A stretch of DNA of 64,000 nucleotides, taken from NCBI RefSeq assembly GCF_008364685.1, contig NZ_VTTL01000008.1, positions 1 through 64,000 of the forward strand, in the 5' to 3' direction. The notes beneath the pieces are model-generated. The model searched no databases. It saw nothing but the letters and a program-made list of their open reading frames with translations, and had not been told where the DNA came from. Position numbers and translations under genes: made by a program. Each line of letters opens with the position of its first letter. Position 1 is the first letter of the stretch. Below, piece after piece: positions 8,346 to 17,533 of this stretch. This stretch comes from Xanthobacter oligotrophicus (GTDB lineage Bacteria; Pseudomonadota; Alphaproteobacteria; Rhizobiales; Xanthobacteraceae).

Positions 8346-10277
8346 TCAATCCTCCCGGCTCAGCAGGATGTCGCCCGCGTCGCTGATGACGAACTGCCAG
8401 TTTTCGGGGACCCGGCAGGTGAAATAGTCTTCCTCGAGGATGGCGGGGCCGGACGCGAAGTCGCCATCCGAGAGGTCGGCGAGGCGGTAGACCGGCACGT
8501 CGATGCGCCCGCGATCGCGGATCAGCACGTTGCGCTTGCCATGAGCTGCGGCCGACGAACGGGGAGCGAAGCGGGCCGACCGTTCCGCGCCTTCGCGTAG
8601 GCTGCGGACCGCCTTCAGCTCCACCTCCACCGAGCGGGCTCCCGCGAAGGAGGCAGGAACCTCCAACTGGTCACCCAGCACGTGGACCAGCGTGCGTCCG
8701 TCACCGAAGTCGGCGACGAGGCGTGCATCGAGCGTGTAGGTGCCTTCGGCGCAGCCTTCCGCGAACATGTCGCGCGACGCCTTCACCTTCAGCGCCGCGA
8801 TGGTGCCGGAAAGCTCGGCGGGATCGCTCAGCGTCACCGCATAGCGCTGGGAGACATCGCAGGAGCCGATGCCGTAGGCCGAGAACACCGCCGCCATCTG
8901 CGGGATCGCCACCCGGCGAATGCCCGCCTTCTCGGCGACGCCGCAGGCGTTGAGGGGGCCGGCGCCGCCAAAGGCGAGCATCACCGTCTCATCGGAGATC
9001 TTGGTGAAGCGGTGAAGCTCCGCCGCGATCTTCTCCTCATAGGCGAATTCCATGCGCAGCAGCGCATCGTCGAGGCCGAGCCCCAGCGGGGTGGCAACGC
9101 TGGCGGTCACCGCCGCCGCCGCGCGGTCCGCGTCGAGCCCCATGCCGCCGCCGAAATAGGAGGTGGGATCGAACAGGCCGATGAGCAGGCTGGCGTCTGT
9201 GATGGTGGCCTCGCGCCCGCCGCGCCCGAAGCAGGCCGGCCCCGGCACCGCGCCCACGCTCTCGGGTCCGATCACGACGCGCCCGTCCACCACCTTGAAG
9301 ATGGAGGAGCCGCCCGCCCCCGCGCTCAGGATTTCGCACAGGGGGAAGGAGACCGAGATGCCTTCCACGTGGCCGCGCCGCACCTCGGCCACGGTGCCAT
9401 CGATGTACTGGCCGATATCCGTGGTGGTGCCGCCCACGTCGATGGAGACGGTGTCGGCGAAGCCGTAGCGGCGCGAGAACGACTTCACGCCCTCCATGCC
9501 GCCGCGCGGGCCGGACGAATAGGTCTTGATGGCGATGGTCTTGGCCACGCGCGAGGCGTCGCCGTCATTGCGGAAGATGAGCAGCGGGTTCTTGGTGCGA
9601 TAGGCCCGCAGCCGGTTCTCCGCATTGTAGAGGAACGCCTCCATGGAGGGGTGGAGGAACGAGTTGATGAGCGCCGTCCAGGTGCGCCGCTCGCCGTCCG
9701 GGTCGGTGGTGAGGTCGGAGCCGTAGAGGATCGGCACGGCGCCGAGCAGGTGGCGCGGATACTTGCGCAGGGCGACAAGGCGGAAGTCGTTCTCCAGCGC
9801 CTGGAAATCGGCGCCGCCGAAGCTCACCACCAGGCGGTTGGCGCCGGCAGCGGTGAGGGTGTTGATGGCCTTCGCCACCTCCACGTCCGCCTCGGCGCCG
9901 CTGATGGTGGTGGCATCGAGGAAGGCGATCCGGTCGCCCACCAGGGCCTCGAACACATCCGGGTCGTGGGCCGCGAGGCGGCTCGGCAGGTCGTGCGCGG
10001 ACGCATCGAGGATGAGGCCGAGCCGCGGGCCCTTGCGCTCGCAGATCGCATTGGTGCCCTGGGTGGTGGAATAGCGGATGAGGTCCACCTCCTCCAGCAG
10101 CCGCTTCACATCCGGAGCGCCGTAGAGCACGCCGGAAGCCTTGGTCAGGCCCTCGAAGAAGCATTTGCTGAGATCATACGGCGTGGTGAGGACCTTGGTC
10201 TTTCTCACCGCGTCGTCTGACAGAATACAGATGTCCGTCAGCGTGCCGCCGTTGTCGATGTTGATCTGCAGGGACAT
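8346..10277 (-). CDS. apc1: HyuA-type ATP-binding carboxylase subunit (Apc1-like), first gene of operon
   Basis: This 643-residue protein (about 69 kDa) starts at ATG 10277 after GGGAGGAG. The N-terminal ATP loop reads IDNGGTLTDICI, a variant of the DxGGTFTD loop with Asn-Gly replacing Ile-Gly and Leu replacing Phe. The second loop, SIDVGGTTTDIGQ, appears near residue 270. Being shorter than the second HyuA paralogue it matches Apc1 (about 70 kDa). It is the first gene of the carboxylase operon, about 105 bp after a consensus sigma-54 promoter. Its predicted role is ATP-dependent activation of the ketone or of bicarbonate. Confidence 0.78.
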   Translation of the reverse strand: MSLQINIDNGGTLTDICILSDDAVRKTKVLTTPYDLSKCFFEGLTKASGVLYGAPDVKRLLEEVDLIRYSTTQGTNAICERKGPRLGLILDASAHDLPSRLAAHDPDVFEALVGDRIAFLDATTISGAEADVEVAKAINTLTAAGANRLVVSFGGADFQALENDFRLVALRKYPRHLLGAVPILYGSDLTTDPDGERRTWTALINSFLHPSMEAFLYNAENRLRAYRTKNPLLIFRNDGDASRVAKTIAIKTYSSGPRGGMEGVKSFSRRYGFADTVSIDVGGTTTDIGQYIDGTVAEVRRGHVEGISVSFPLCEILSAGAGGSSIFKVVDGRVVIGPESVGAVPGPACFGRGGREATITDASLLIGLFDPTSYFGGGMGLDADRAAAAVTASVATPLGLGLDDALLRMEFAYEEKIAAELHRFTKISDETVMLAFGGAGPLNACGVAEKAGIRRVAIPQMAAVFSAYGIGSCDVSQRYAVTLSDPAELSGTIAALKVKASRDMFAEGCAEGTYTLDARLVADFGDGRTLVHVLGDQLEVPASFAGARSVEVELKAVRSLREGAERSARFAPRSSAAAHGKRNVLIRDRGRIDVPVYRLADLSDGDFASGPAILEEDYFTCRVPENWQFVISDAGDILLSRED

Positions 10278-10394
10278 ACGCTCTTTCTCCTCCCACTTCT
10301 TCTCCGGCTGCGGCTACGTGCGTCGGCAGGCCTGGAGCGCGGCAGCGCTCGCGGCCAGGTCGACACACGGTCCGCAAGGCTCCCGAACCGGATC

Positions 10395-10410
10395 GCAAGG
10401 GCCGTGCCAA
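10395..10410 (-). promoter_or_regulatory. Sigma-54 (-24/-12) promoter of the carboxylase operon
   Basis: On the minus strand the bases read TTGGCACGGCCCTTGC, a full match to the RpoN consensus TGGCACG-N4-TTGC with correct spacing. Transcription would start near 10383, leaving about 105 nt of leader before apc1. The sigma-54 activator gene is immediately upstream on the same strand and ends in its own terminator, so this promoter serves the carboxylase genes. Confidence 0.92.
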
Positions 10411-10461
10411 GAGGAGGAAGGCAGGCGGCGTCTCGACTATTGTTTATTTGCGCTGGTTTTT

Positions 10462-10518
10462 GATGCCTGCGCTTTATCTGGAGATAAAGGCATCGACGTC
10501 TTTGCGAACGCCTGTTCG
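10462..10518 (-). promoter_or_regulatory. Candidate enhancer/architecture region upstream of the sigma-54 promoter
   Basis: Two dyads lie 60-110 bp upstream of the -24 box. CTTTATCT-GG-AGATAAAG (10472-10489) extends into GATGC/GCATC with a four-base bulge. CGAAC-GCCT-GTTCG (10505-10518) is followed by AAAATCGG. The distance fits binding sites for a sigma-54 activator, and the AT-rich dyad could bind IHF. Which dyad binds what is inference. Confidence 0.4.
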
Positions 10519-10583
10519 AAAATCGGTCTTTATTGTGCGACGCGATGAATGCGGGGCGTGCGCCGCACCATGCCCGCGCATAC

Positions 10584-10615
10584 AAAAAAACACCGCCGAT
10601 CGAGACCGGCGGTGT
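10584..10615 (-). terminator. Rho-independent terminator of the sigma-54 activator gene
   Basis: Reading the minus strand, ACACCGCCG (10615-10607) and CGGCGGTGT (10598-10590) form a perfect 9-bp stem with an eight-base loop, followed at once by seven T residues. It lies 84 bp past the activator stop and upstream of the sigma-54 promoter. It therefore separates the regulator transcript from the carboxylase operon. Confidence 0.92.
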
Positions 10616-10698
10616 GGAGGAAGCTTTCGGGAGGGATGCGAAAGCCGACGCTCTCAAGCAATCGGCGTGCCGGACAGGCGGAAGCTATGCACAGGCGC

Positions 10699-12738
<2,040 letters not shown>

Positions 12739-12828
12739 TTTTGTCCTCCCCCGGCGGGCTCGACGAGCCGGCCGGTGTGCCGCCACCAGGGCAGATCTGC
12801 TGTCTGCGTTTTCGTGGGCGGACTTTTA

Positions 12829-12888
12829 TCTTCGGTCTTGTGGTCTTCGGTCTCGTGGTCTTGGGTCTTGTGGTCTTGGGTCTTGTAG
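12829..12888. repeat. Four-copy 15-bp tandem repeat upstream of the activator gene
   Basis: Four contiguous 15-base units occupy 12829-12843, 12844-12858, 12859-12873 and 12874-12888. The last two read close to TCTTGGGTCTTGTGG and the first two TCTTCGGTCTYGTGG. The repeat lies about 90 bp upstream of the activator start, in the divergent gap with cobW. It could be a variable-number repeat affecting expression of either gene, or a neutral minisatellite. The rest of the 12739-13233 gap holds a dyad at 13086-13127 and a sigma-54 promoter. Confidence 0.9.
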
Positions 12889-13085
12889 CAGCCGCGGTGC
12901 GGACCCGCTCCGGCCTACTCCAGCTCCGACCTCCATGTGAAGCGACAACGGCCTGCGCCTCGCCGCTGCAAGGTCATCATGCCTGGGAGTGAGCGTAGCA
13001 TCGATCGTGCCATGCCGCACGCCCTTCAGATATCGAGACTTCCCGCGTTTCCTCCCCTCCGCGACCTTGCGGAAGGCACGCTGAA

Positions 13086-13127
13086 GCGTTCGATTTTCGA
13101 ATACGAAGGCGGCCGGAAATCGAACGC
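13086..13127 (+). promoter_or_regulatory. Long inverted repeat upstream of the cobW sigma-54 promoter
   Basis: GCGTTCGATTT (13086-13096) and AAATCGAACGC (13117-13127) are exact reverse complements 20 bases apart, ending 41 bp before the -24 box. The left half continues as CGATTTTCGAA, an 11-base string also present on the minus strand upstream of the carboxylase promoter (10516-10526). It is a candidate activator site. Confidence 0.45.
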
Positions 13128-13168
13128 CTTCGGCCCGATCCGGGCGCCATGGGCAGGCTTTGCCCCAG

Positions 13169-13184
13169 TGGCACGGGCGTTGCT
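13169..13184 (+). promoter_or_regulatory. Sigma-54 promoter of the cobW-like gene
   Basis: TGGCACGGGCGTTGCT matches the RpoN consensus TGGCACG-N4-TTGCW at every defined position. The predicted start site near 13195 lies about 39 nt before ATG 13234. Confidence 0.9.
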
Positions 13185-13233
13185 GCGCTCCCGCGACACC
13201 CCCGCGCTGCCGGCGCCCGCTTCGAGACCGCCC

Positions 13234-14445
13234 ATGGCCGAACACGATCCCATCGACCCGCGCATCCCCGTCACCGTGCTCACCGGCTTCCTCGGTGCTG
13301 GCAAGACGACGCTGCTCAATCGCCTCGTCACCCATCCGGACATGTCCGGCACCGCGCTGCTCATCAACGAATTCGGCGCCGTCGGCATCGACCACCAACT
13401 GGTGGAGCAGATCGGCGAGACCATGGTGCTGCTCGAGTCCGGATGCGTATGCTGCACCGTGCGCGGCGATCTCGTGGCGGCGCTCGAAACGCTCCACGAC
13501 AAGCTGGCGCGGCGGCAGATCCCGGACGTGCGCCGCGTGGTGATCGAGACCACTGGCCTCGCCGATCCCATACCGGTGGTCTGGACCCTGATGGAGCAGC
13601 GCTACGTCGCCGCCCGCTTCCGGTGCGACGGGGTCGTCACGCTGGTGGACACCGGCCTTGGCGCCGAGCAACTGGACCGGAACGAGGAGGCGCGCCGCCA
13701 GGTGGGCATGGCCGATCGCATCCTCCTCACCAAGGCGGACCTCGCCGACCGCAGCGCCCGCGAGCGGCTCGACGCCCGGCTCAACGTCCTCAATCCGTCG
13801 GCCCCGCGCCTCGCCGTGACCCATGGCGAGATCGAGCCCCGGTGCATCCTGGGCGCCGGACTTTATGCGCCGGGCAGCCTGCCGACGGAGGTGGAGCGCT
13901 GGGTGGACGAAACGGAAGCCGCCGCCCGCGCCGGCGAGGCACCGCCCTCCGCCCACGAGGCGCAGGCGCTGCCGGTGAGCTTCACCTGCTTCTTCAACCA
14001 TCAGGTGCCCTGGCGCGGCTTCGCCGTGGCCATGGGAGAGATTCTCGCCAAGTACGGATCGCACCTCCTGCGGGTGAAGGGGCTGATGAACGTGGCCGGC
14101 CTCGGCGCACCGGTGGTGGTTCAGTGCGTGGAACACGTCGCCTATCCCCCGGTGCGCCTGCCGCGCTGGCCGAAGGAGGGCACGCGCTTCGACATGCGGG
14201 GACGGCTCGTGTTCATCGTTCGCGACCTGCCGGAGGAGGCCATCGACGACATCCGCCGCCGCCTCGCCGACCTTCCCGGCGACACGGCCGCCCTGCGGGC
14301 CGCGGCAACCGCGCCCCTGCTGCCGACGCGCTGCTGGCTCAGTGCACGCATGCCGGTGCAGGGCCGCAGCAGCTTCGAGACGGACGGCTGGCACGTCAAT
14401 TCCCTGAGGCTGGGCGGAGGCCGGCGCGCCGCCGCCCCATCGTGA
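13234..14445 (+). CDS. CobW/COG0523 family metal-handling GTPase
   Basis: This 403-residue GTPase has Walker A GFLGAGKTTLLN near residue 18, the hallmark metal-binding CxCC motif in GCVCCTVRGDL near residue 70, a switch ETTGLADP near 105, and TKAD as the nucleotide-specificity motif. The C-terminal CobW domain lies about 245-385. COG0523 proteins insert or traffic metals such as Zn, Co, Fe or Mn. Under its own sigma-54 promoter beside a carboxylase whose relatives contain zinc or manganese, it may load the carboxylase or the zinc alcohol dehydrogenase; that link is inference. ATG 13234 was chosen because it lies just after the predicted start site; a longer frame from 12937 would span the promoter. 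Confidence 0.82.
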   Translation: MAEHDPIDPRIPVTVLTGFLGAGKTTLLNRLVTHPDMSGTALLINEFGAVGIDHQLVEQIGETMVLLESGCVCCTVRGDLVAALETLHDKLARRQIPDVRRVVIETTGLADPIPVVWTLMEQRYVAARFRCDGVVTLVDTGLGAEQLDRNEEARRQVGMADRILLTKADLADRSARERLDARLNVLNPSAPRLAVTHGEIEPRCILGAGLYAPGSLPTEVERWVDETEAAARAGEAPPSAHEAQALPVSFTCFFNHQVPWRGFAVAMGEILAKYGSHLLRVKGLMNVAGLGAPVVVQCVEHVAYPPVRLPRWPKEGTRFDMRGRLVFIVRDLPEEAIDDIRRRLADLPGDTAALRAAATAPLLPTRCWLSARMPVQGRSSFETDGWHVNSLRLGGGRRAAAPS

Positions 14446-14465
14446 ACCGCCTCGTTGTGAAGGCA

Positions 14466-14486
14466 CGCGGCGGCCCGGCCGCCGCG
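14466..14486. terminator. GC-rich hairpin between convergent cobW and thiolase genes
   Basis: CGCGGCGGC and GCCGCCGCG (14466-14474 and 14478-14486) pair perfectly around CCG in the 51-bp convergent gap. No T-run is present on either strand, so it is at best a weak bidirectional terminator. Confidence 0.5.
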
Positions 14487-14496
14487 CGCCCTCGCC

Positions 14497-15675
14497 TCAC
14501 TTCACCGGCTCGAGGATGCTCACATAGTTCGCCACCGCAGAACCACCCATGTTGAACACCCCGCCGAGGCTGGCGCCGGGGATCTGCATGTCGCCGGCGG
14601 TGCCGGTGAGCTGCATGGCGGACAGGACATGCATGGACACGCCGGTGGCGCCGATAGGATGGCCCTTCGCCTTCAAGCCGCCGGAGACGTTCACCGGGAG
14701 ACGGCCGCCACGGGCCACCGTTCCGTCCTCCAGCACCCGCGCCCCCTGCCCCTCCGAAGCGAGCCCCATGGCCTCGTAGGCCAGCAGTTCCGCGATGGTG
14801 AAGCAGTCGTGGACCTCGGCAAATGAGAGGTCGCCGACCGTGATCCCGGCTTCGGCGAAGGCCGCGGCGAAGGCGCGGCGCGGCCCCTCGAAGCGCACCG
14901 GGTCGCGGCGCGACATGGGCAAAAAGTCGTTCACCTGCGCCCGGGCCCGGATGCGCACGGCGCGCCGGGCCTCGCCGATGAGATCGTCGGAGGCGAGCAC
15001 CACAGCGGCCGCCCCGTCCGAAACGAGCGAGCAGTCGGTCTTGCGCAGCGGTCCGGCTATGATCGGGTTCTTCTCCGAGACGGTATTGCAGAACTCAAGA
15101 TCGAGCGCCTTGCGCATCTGCGCAAAGGGGTTGGAAACACCGTTGGCGTGGTTCTTCACCGCGATCTTCGCCAGGGCCTGCGCATGGTCGCCATAACGCT
15201 CGAAATAGGCGCCGGCGATCTCCCCGAAGATGGACGGGAAGGTCTTGCCGCAGTTCGCCTCCTCCTTGACGTATGAGGCCGAGCCGAGGATGCGCGTCAC
15301 CTCCTCGCCGGAGATTGCGGTCATCTTCTCGGCGCCCACCACGAGAGCGAGGCGCGCGCGGCCGGACTGGATGGCGTCACAGGCGGCGAAGATGGCGCCG
15401 GCCCCGGAGGCACATGCGTTCTCGACCCGTGTCGCCGGCTTCCAGCGCAGGCCCGGCTCGCTGTTCATGGGCAGGGACGAGCAGAAGATCTCCGGCACGA
15501 AGCCGCCGTTGAGATTGCCGAGCCAGATGCCGTCCATGCGCTCCGCCGGGAAGCCGGAATGAACCAGCGCTTCGTGGCAGACACCCGCGATGAGCGCCTC
15601 CATGTCCATGTGGGCCAGCCGGCCGAAGGGCGAATGGCCCCAGCCGACGATGGATACTGCGTTGCCAAGCTTCAT
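14497..15675 (-). CDS. Thiolase family protein (acetyl-CoA acetyltransferase type)
   Basis: This 392-residue thiolase has the nucleophilic cysteine in VENACASGAGA near residue 90, a histidine in EVHDCF near 290 and the C-terminal GGLKAKGHPIGATG near 340. The sequence resembles the SCP-2/lipid-transfer thiolase branch more than the classical PhaA/AtoB branch. ATG 15675 follows GGCAGGA. A sigma-54 promoter sits 44 bp upstream. In the island it would split a 3-oxoacyl-CoA, made after CoA activation of the carboxylase product, into acetyl-CoA and a shorter acyl-CoA. No CoA ligase or CoA transferase for that step is visible in the window. Confidence 0.83.
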   Translation of the reverse strand: MKLGNAVSIVGWGHSPFGRLAHMDMEALIAGVCHEALVHSGFPAERMDGIWLGNLNGGFVPEIFCSSLPMNSEPGLRWKPATRVENACASGAGAIFAACDAIQSGRARLALVVGAEKMTAISGEEVTRILGSASYVKEEANCGKTFPSIFGEIAGAYFERYGDHAQALAKIAVKNHANGVSNPFAQMRKALDLEFCNTVSEKNPIIAGPLRKTDCSLVSDGAAAVVLASDDLIGEARRAVRIRARAQVNDFLPMSRRDPVRFEGPRRAFAAAFAEAGITVGDLSFAEVHDCFTIAELLAYEAMGLASEGQGARVLEDGTVARGGRLPVNVSGGLKAKGHPIGATGVSMHVLSAMQLTGTAGDMQIPGASLGGVFNMGGSAVANYVSILEPVK

Positions 15676-15718
15676 GATGCGTCCTGCCACTGTCGCGTCG
15701 TCGTTGCGCCGGCGCTCC

Positions 15719-15734
15719 TGCACCGTACGTGCCA
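15719..15734 (-). promoter_or_regulatory. Sigma-54 promoter of the thiolase gene
   Basis: The minus strand reads TGGCACGTACGGTGCA: a perfect -24 element, correct spacing, and GTGC in place of TTGC at -12 with the essential GC kept. The start site would be near 15708, about 33 nt before the ATG. Confidence 0.8.
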
Positions 15735-15832
15735 CCGTGAGGCCCCTCGGCGGCCCCTTGGCGGCCCTTGTCGGCCCTTGCCGGCAGAAGTTTGGCCGCC
15801 CCCCACGGGAGCGCTCCGAGCGACCGAAATCC

Positions 15833-15857
15833 GTCCGCAGGAGTAGCAATTGCGGAC
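15833..15857. promoter_or_regulatory. Inverted repeat between divergent sigma-54 promoters
   Basis: GTCCGCA (15833-15839) and TGCGGAC (15851-15857) are reverse complements 11 bases apart. The dyad lies about 100 bp from the thiolase -24 box and 56 bp from the alcohol dehydrogenase -24 box, where one enhancer could serve both divergent promoters. Binding by the AcoR-type activator is inference. Confidence 0.4.
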
Positions 15858-15912
15858 AGCGAGGCGGCCCCGCCGCGCGGGAAGAGCCCGCGAATGCGCG
15901 GCCTTCAGCCGT

Positions 15913-15927
15913 GGCACCTGTTTTGCC
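15913..15927 (+). promoter_or_regulatory. Sigma-54 promoter of the alcohol dehydrogenase gene
   Basis: TGGCACCTGTTTTGC matches TGGCAC-N5-TTGC with exact spacing. The predicted start near 15939 leaves about 60 nt before ATG 16001. Confidence 0.88.
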
Positions 15928-16000
15928 GAGGAGGCGGCGCGGAATGCGGCCGTTGTCCCGCGTGCCGCCAATTGAACGACACTGGAAAGGGAGATCCCTC

Positions 16001-17035
16001 ATGAAGGGTCTGGTCTATCGTGGCCCCGGCAAGAAGGCGCTGGAGGAGGTGCCGCATCCGCGGATCGAGCAACCCACCGACGCCGTGGTGAAGATCCTGC
16101 GGACGACCATCTGCGGCAGCGACCTGCACATCTTGAAGGGCGACGTGCCCACCGTGAAGCCCGGCACCGTGCTCGGCCACGAGGGCGTCGGCGTCATCGA
16201 GGAGGTTGGCCAGGCGGTCTCGGCCTTCAGGAAAGGGGACCATGTCCTCATCTCCTGCATCTCGTCCTGCGGGCGCTGCGAGTACTGCAAGCGCGGCATG
16301 TATTCCCACTGCTCCGTCGCCGGCTGGATGCTCGGCCACACCATCCACGGCACGCAGGCCGAATATGTCCGCATCCCCTTCGCCGACACCTCCCTGCATC
16401 GCATCCCCGACGGCATGGACGAGGAAGCCCTCGTCATGCTCAGCGACATCCTGCCCACCGGCTTCGAGTGCGGCGTGCTGAACGGCAAGGTGCAGCCCGG
16501 CAGCACGGTGGCCATCGTGGGGGCAGGACCCGTGGGCCTCGCAGCGCTCCTCACCGCGCAATTCTACTCCCCCGCCGAGATCATCATGATCGATCTCGAC
16601 GACAACCGCCTGGAAGTCGCCCTGACCTTCGGCGCCACGCAGACGGTGAACAGCGGCCGCGAGAATGCGGTCGAGCGGGTCATGGCCCTGACCGGCGGCA
16701 TCGGCGTGGACACCGCGATCGAGGCAGTGGGCATTCCCGCCACCTTCGTGCTGTGCCAGGACATCGTGGCCCCCGGCGGCACCATCGCCAATGTGGGGGT
16801 CCACGGCACCAAGGCCGACCTCCACCTCGAACGCTTGTGGGCTCACAATATCACCCTCACCACCCGGCTGGTGGACACGGTGACGACGCCGATGCTGCTG
16901 AAGACGGTGCAGTCGAAGAAGCTCGATCCGCAAAAGCTGATCACCCATCGCTTCGCCCTCGCCGACATCCTCGAAGCCTACGAGACCTTCGAGAAGGCCG
17001 CGCAGACCAGAGCCCTGAAAGTGATCATCGGATAG
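16001..17035 (+). CDS. Zinc-dependent alcohol dehydrogenase (probable secondary alcohol dehydrogenase)
   Basis: This 344-residue medium-chain dehydrogenase has the catalytic zinc site in TTICGSDLHILKG (Cys near 37) and GHEGVGVIEEVG (His-Glu near 60). The structural-zinc loop SSCGRCEYCKRGMYSHC is near 90, and the Rossmann loop VAIVGAGPVGLAA near 170 is followed by an acidic MIDLDDNR that favours NAD+. ATG 16001 follows GGAAAGGGAG. Sharing sigma-54 control with the ketone carboxylase, it is predicted to oxidise the secondary alcohol that yields the carboxylase's ketone substrate. Substrate identity is inference. Confidence 0.85.
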   Translation: MKGLVYRGPGKKALEEVPHPRIEQPTDAVVKILRTTICGSDLHILKGDVPTVKPGTVLGHEGVGVIEEVGQAVSAFRKGDHVLISCISSCGRCEYCKRGMYSHCSVAGWMLGHTIHGTQAEYVRIPFADTSLHRIPDGMDEEALVMLSDILPTGFECGVLNGKVQPGSTVAIVGAGPVGLAALLTAQFYSPAEIIMIDLDDNRLEVALTFGATQTVNSGRENAVERVMALTGGIGVDTAIEAVGIPATFVLCQDIVAPGGTIANVGVHGTKADLHLERLWAHNITLTTRLVDTVTTPMLLKTVQSKKLDPQKLITHRFALADILEAYETFEKAAQTRALKVIIG

Positions 17036-17050
17036 CGCAAAGCGATCAGG

Positions 17051-17156
17051 CGGAGCGCTTTCAGGCGAAGCGGATTCCGGTTCGCACCAAGCAAACGCGT
17101 GAAAACGACAAGCGCGCGGGTTCCGTGAGCCGATGCGGACGGAACCCGCGCGCGAC
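17051..17156 (+). repeat. Dispersed ~105-bp repeat, family C, copy 1
   Basis: This block aligns over its whole length with blocks at 42875-42984 (inverted) and 49448-49552. Shared landmarks, in order, are AGCGCTTTC, GCGAAG, CCGGTTCGC, AAACGCGT, AAAAC and CCGTGAGCCG, closing with a complement of the middle arm. It is the most diverged of the three copies. It follows the alcohol dehydrogenase stop by 15 bp, as expected for an element that settles at gene ends. Confidence 0.75.
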
Positions 17157-17272
17157 ATCGGCCGGATCAGACCGGCGGTTTGCGGATGGACCTTCGGCAG
17201 GGCGGATGCGCGCCCCGCCGTGGACCGGCGTGCGCGATGCGGGGGGATCTCCGACCACGGCGAAAACCGCTT

Positions 17273-17287
17273 CAGTTTCTGAAACTG
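17273..17287 (-). terminator. 15-bp palindrome downstream of tRNA-Lys, weak terminator candidate
   Basis: CAGTTTCTGAAACTG is a perfect palindrome about one central base, 35 bp past the tRNA 3' end on the minus strand, followed by GCGGTTTTCG. Stem and T-run are both weak. Confidence 0.3.
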
Positions 17288-17321
17288 AAACGGCGAAACC
17301 GCATTAAGTCTTTGATTTAAG

Positions 17322-17397
<76 letters not shown>

Positions 17398-17533
17398 GTT
17401 CCGAAGGTGTGCCCCCGGAAGGAGGCGTTCGTGTACCAAATGCGTTCGGGGCTGGCAAGAGTGGGAGGGGTGGTTTTTCCACAGGCGCGTCGCGCCCGCG
17501 CCGGAACCCCGCCCCTCCCCTCGCGATCCCGGC

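Noticed and set aside
2483-10277. Reading the operon as acetone carboxylase acxABC
   Set aside because: There are two HyuA paralogues, a small 15-kDa third-type subunit and a fifth coupled gene, unlike the three-gene acetone enzyme. The regulator is AcxR-like, so a related role remains possible.
12829-12888. CRISPR-like array
   Set aside because: The repeats are contiguous 15-bp units with no spacers and no cas genes in the window.
17273-17320. Attachment site or integrated element next to tRNA-Lys
   Set aside because: No integrase gene and no repeat of the tRNA 3' end was seen nearby.
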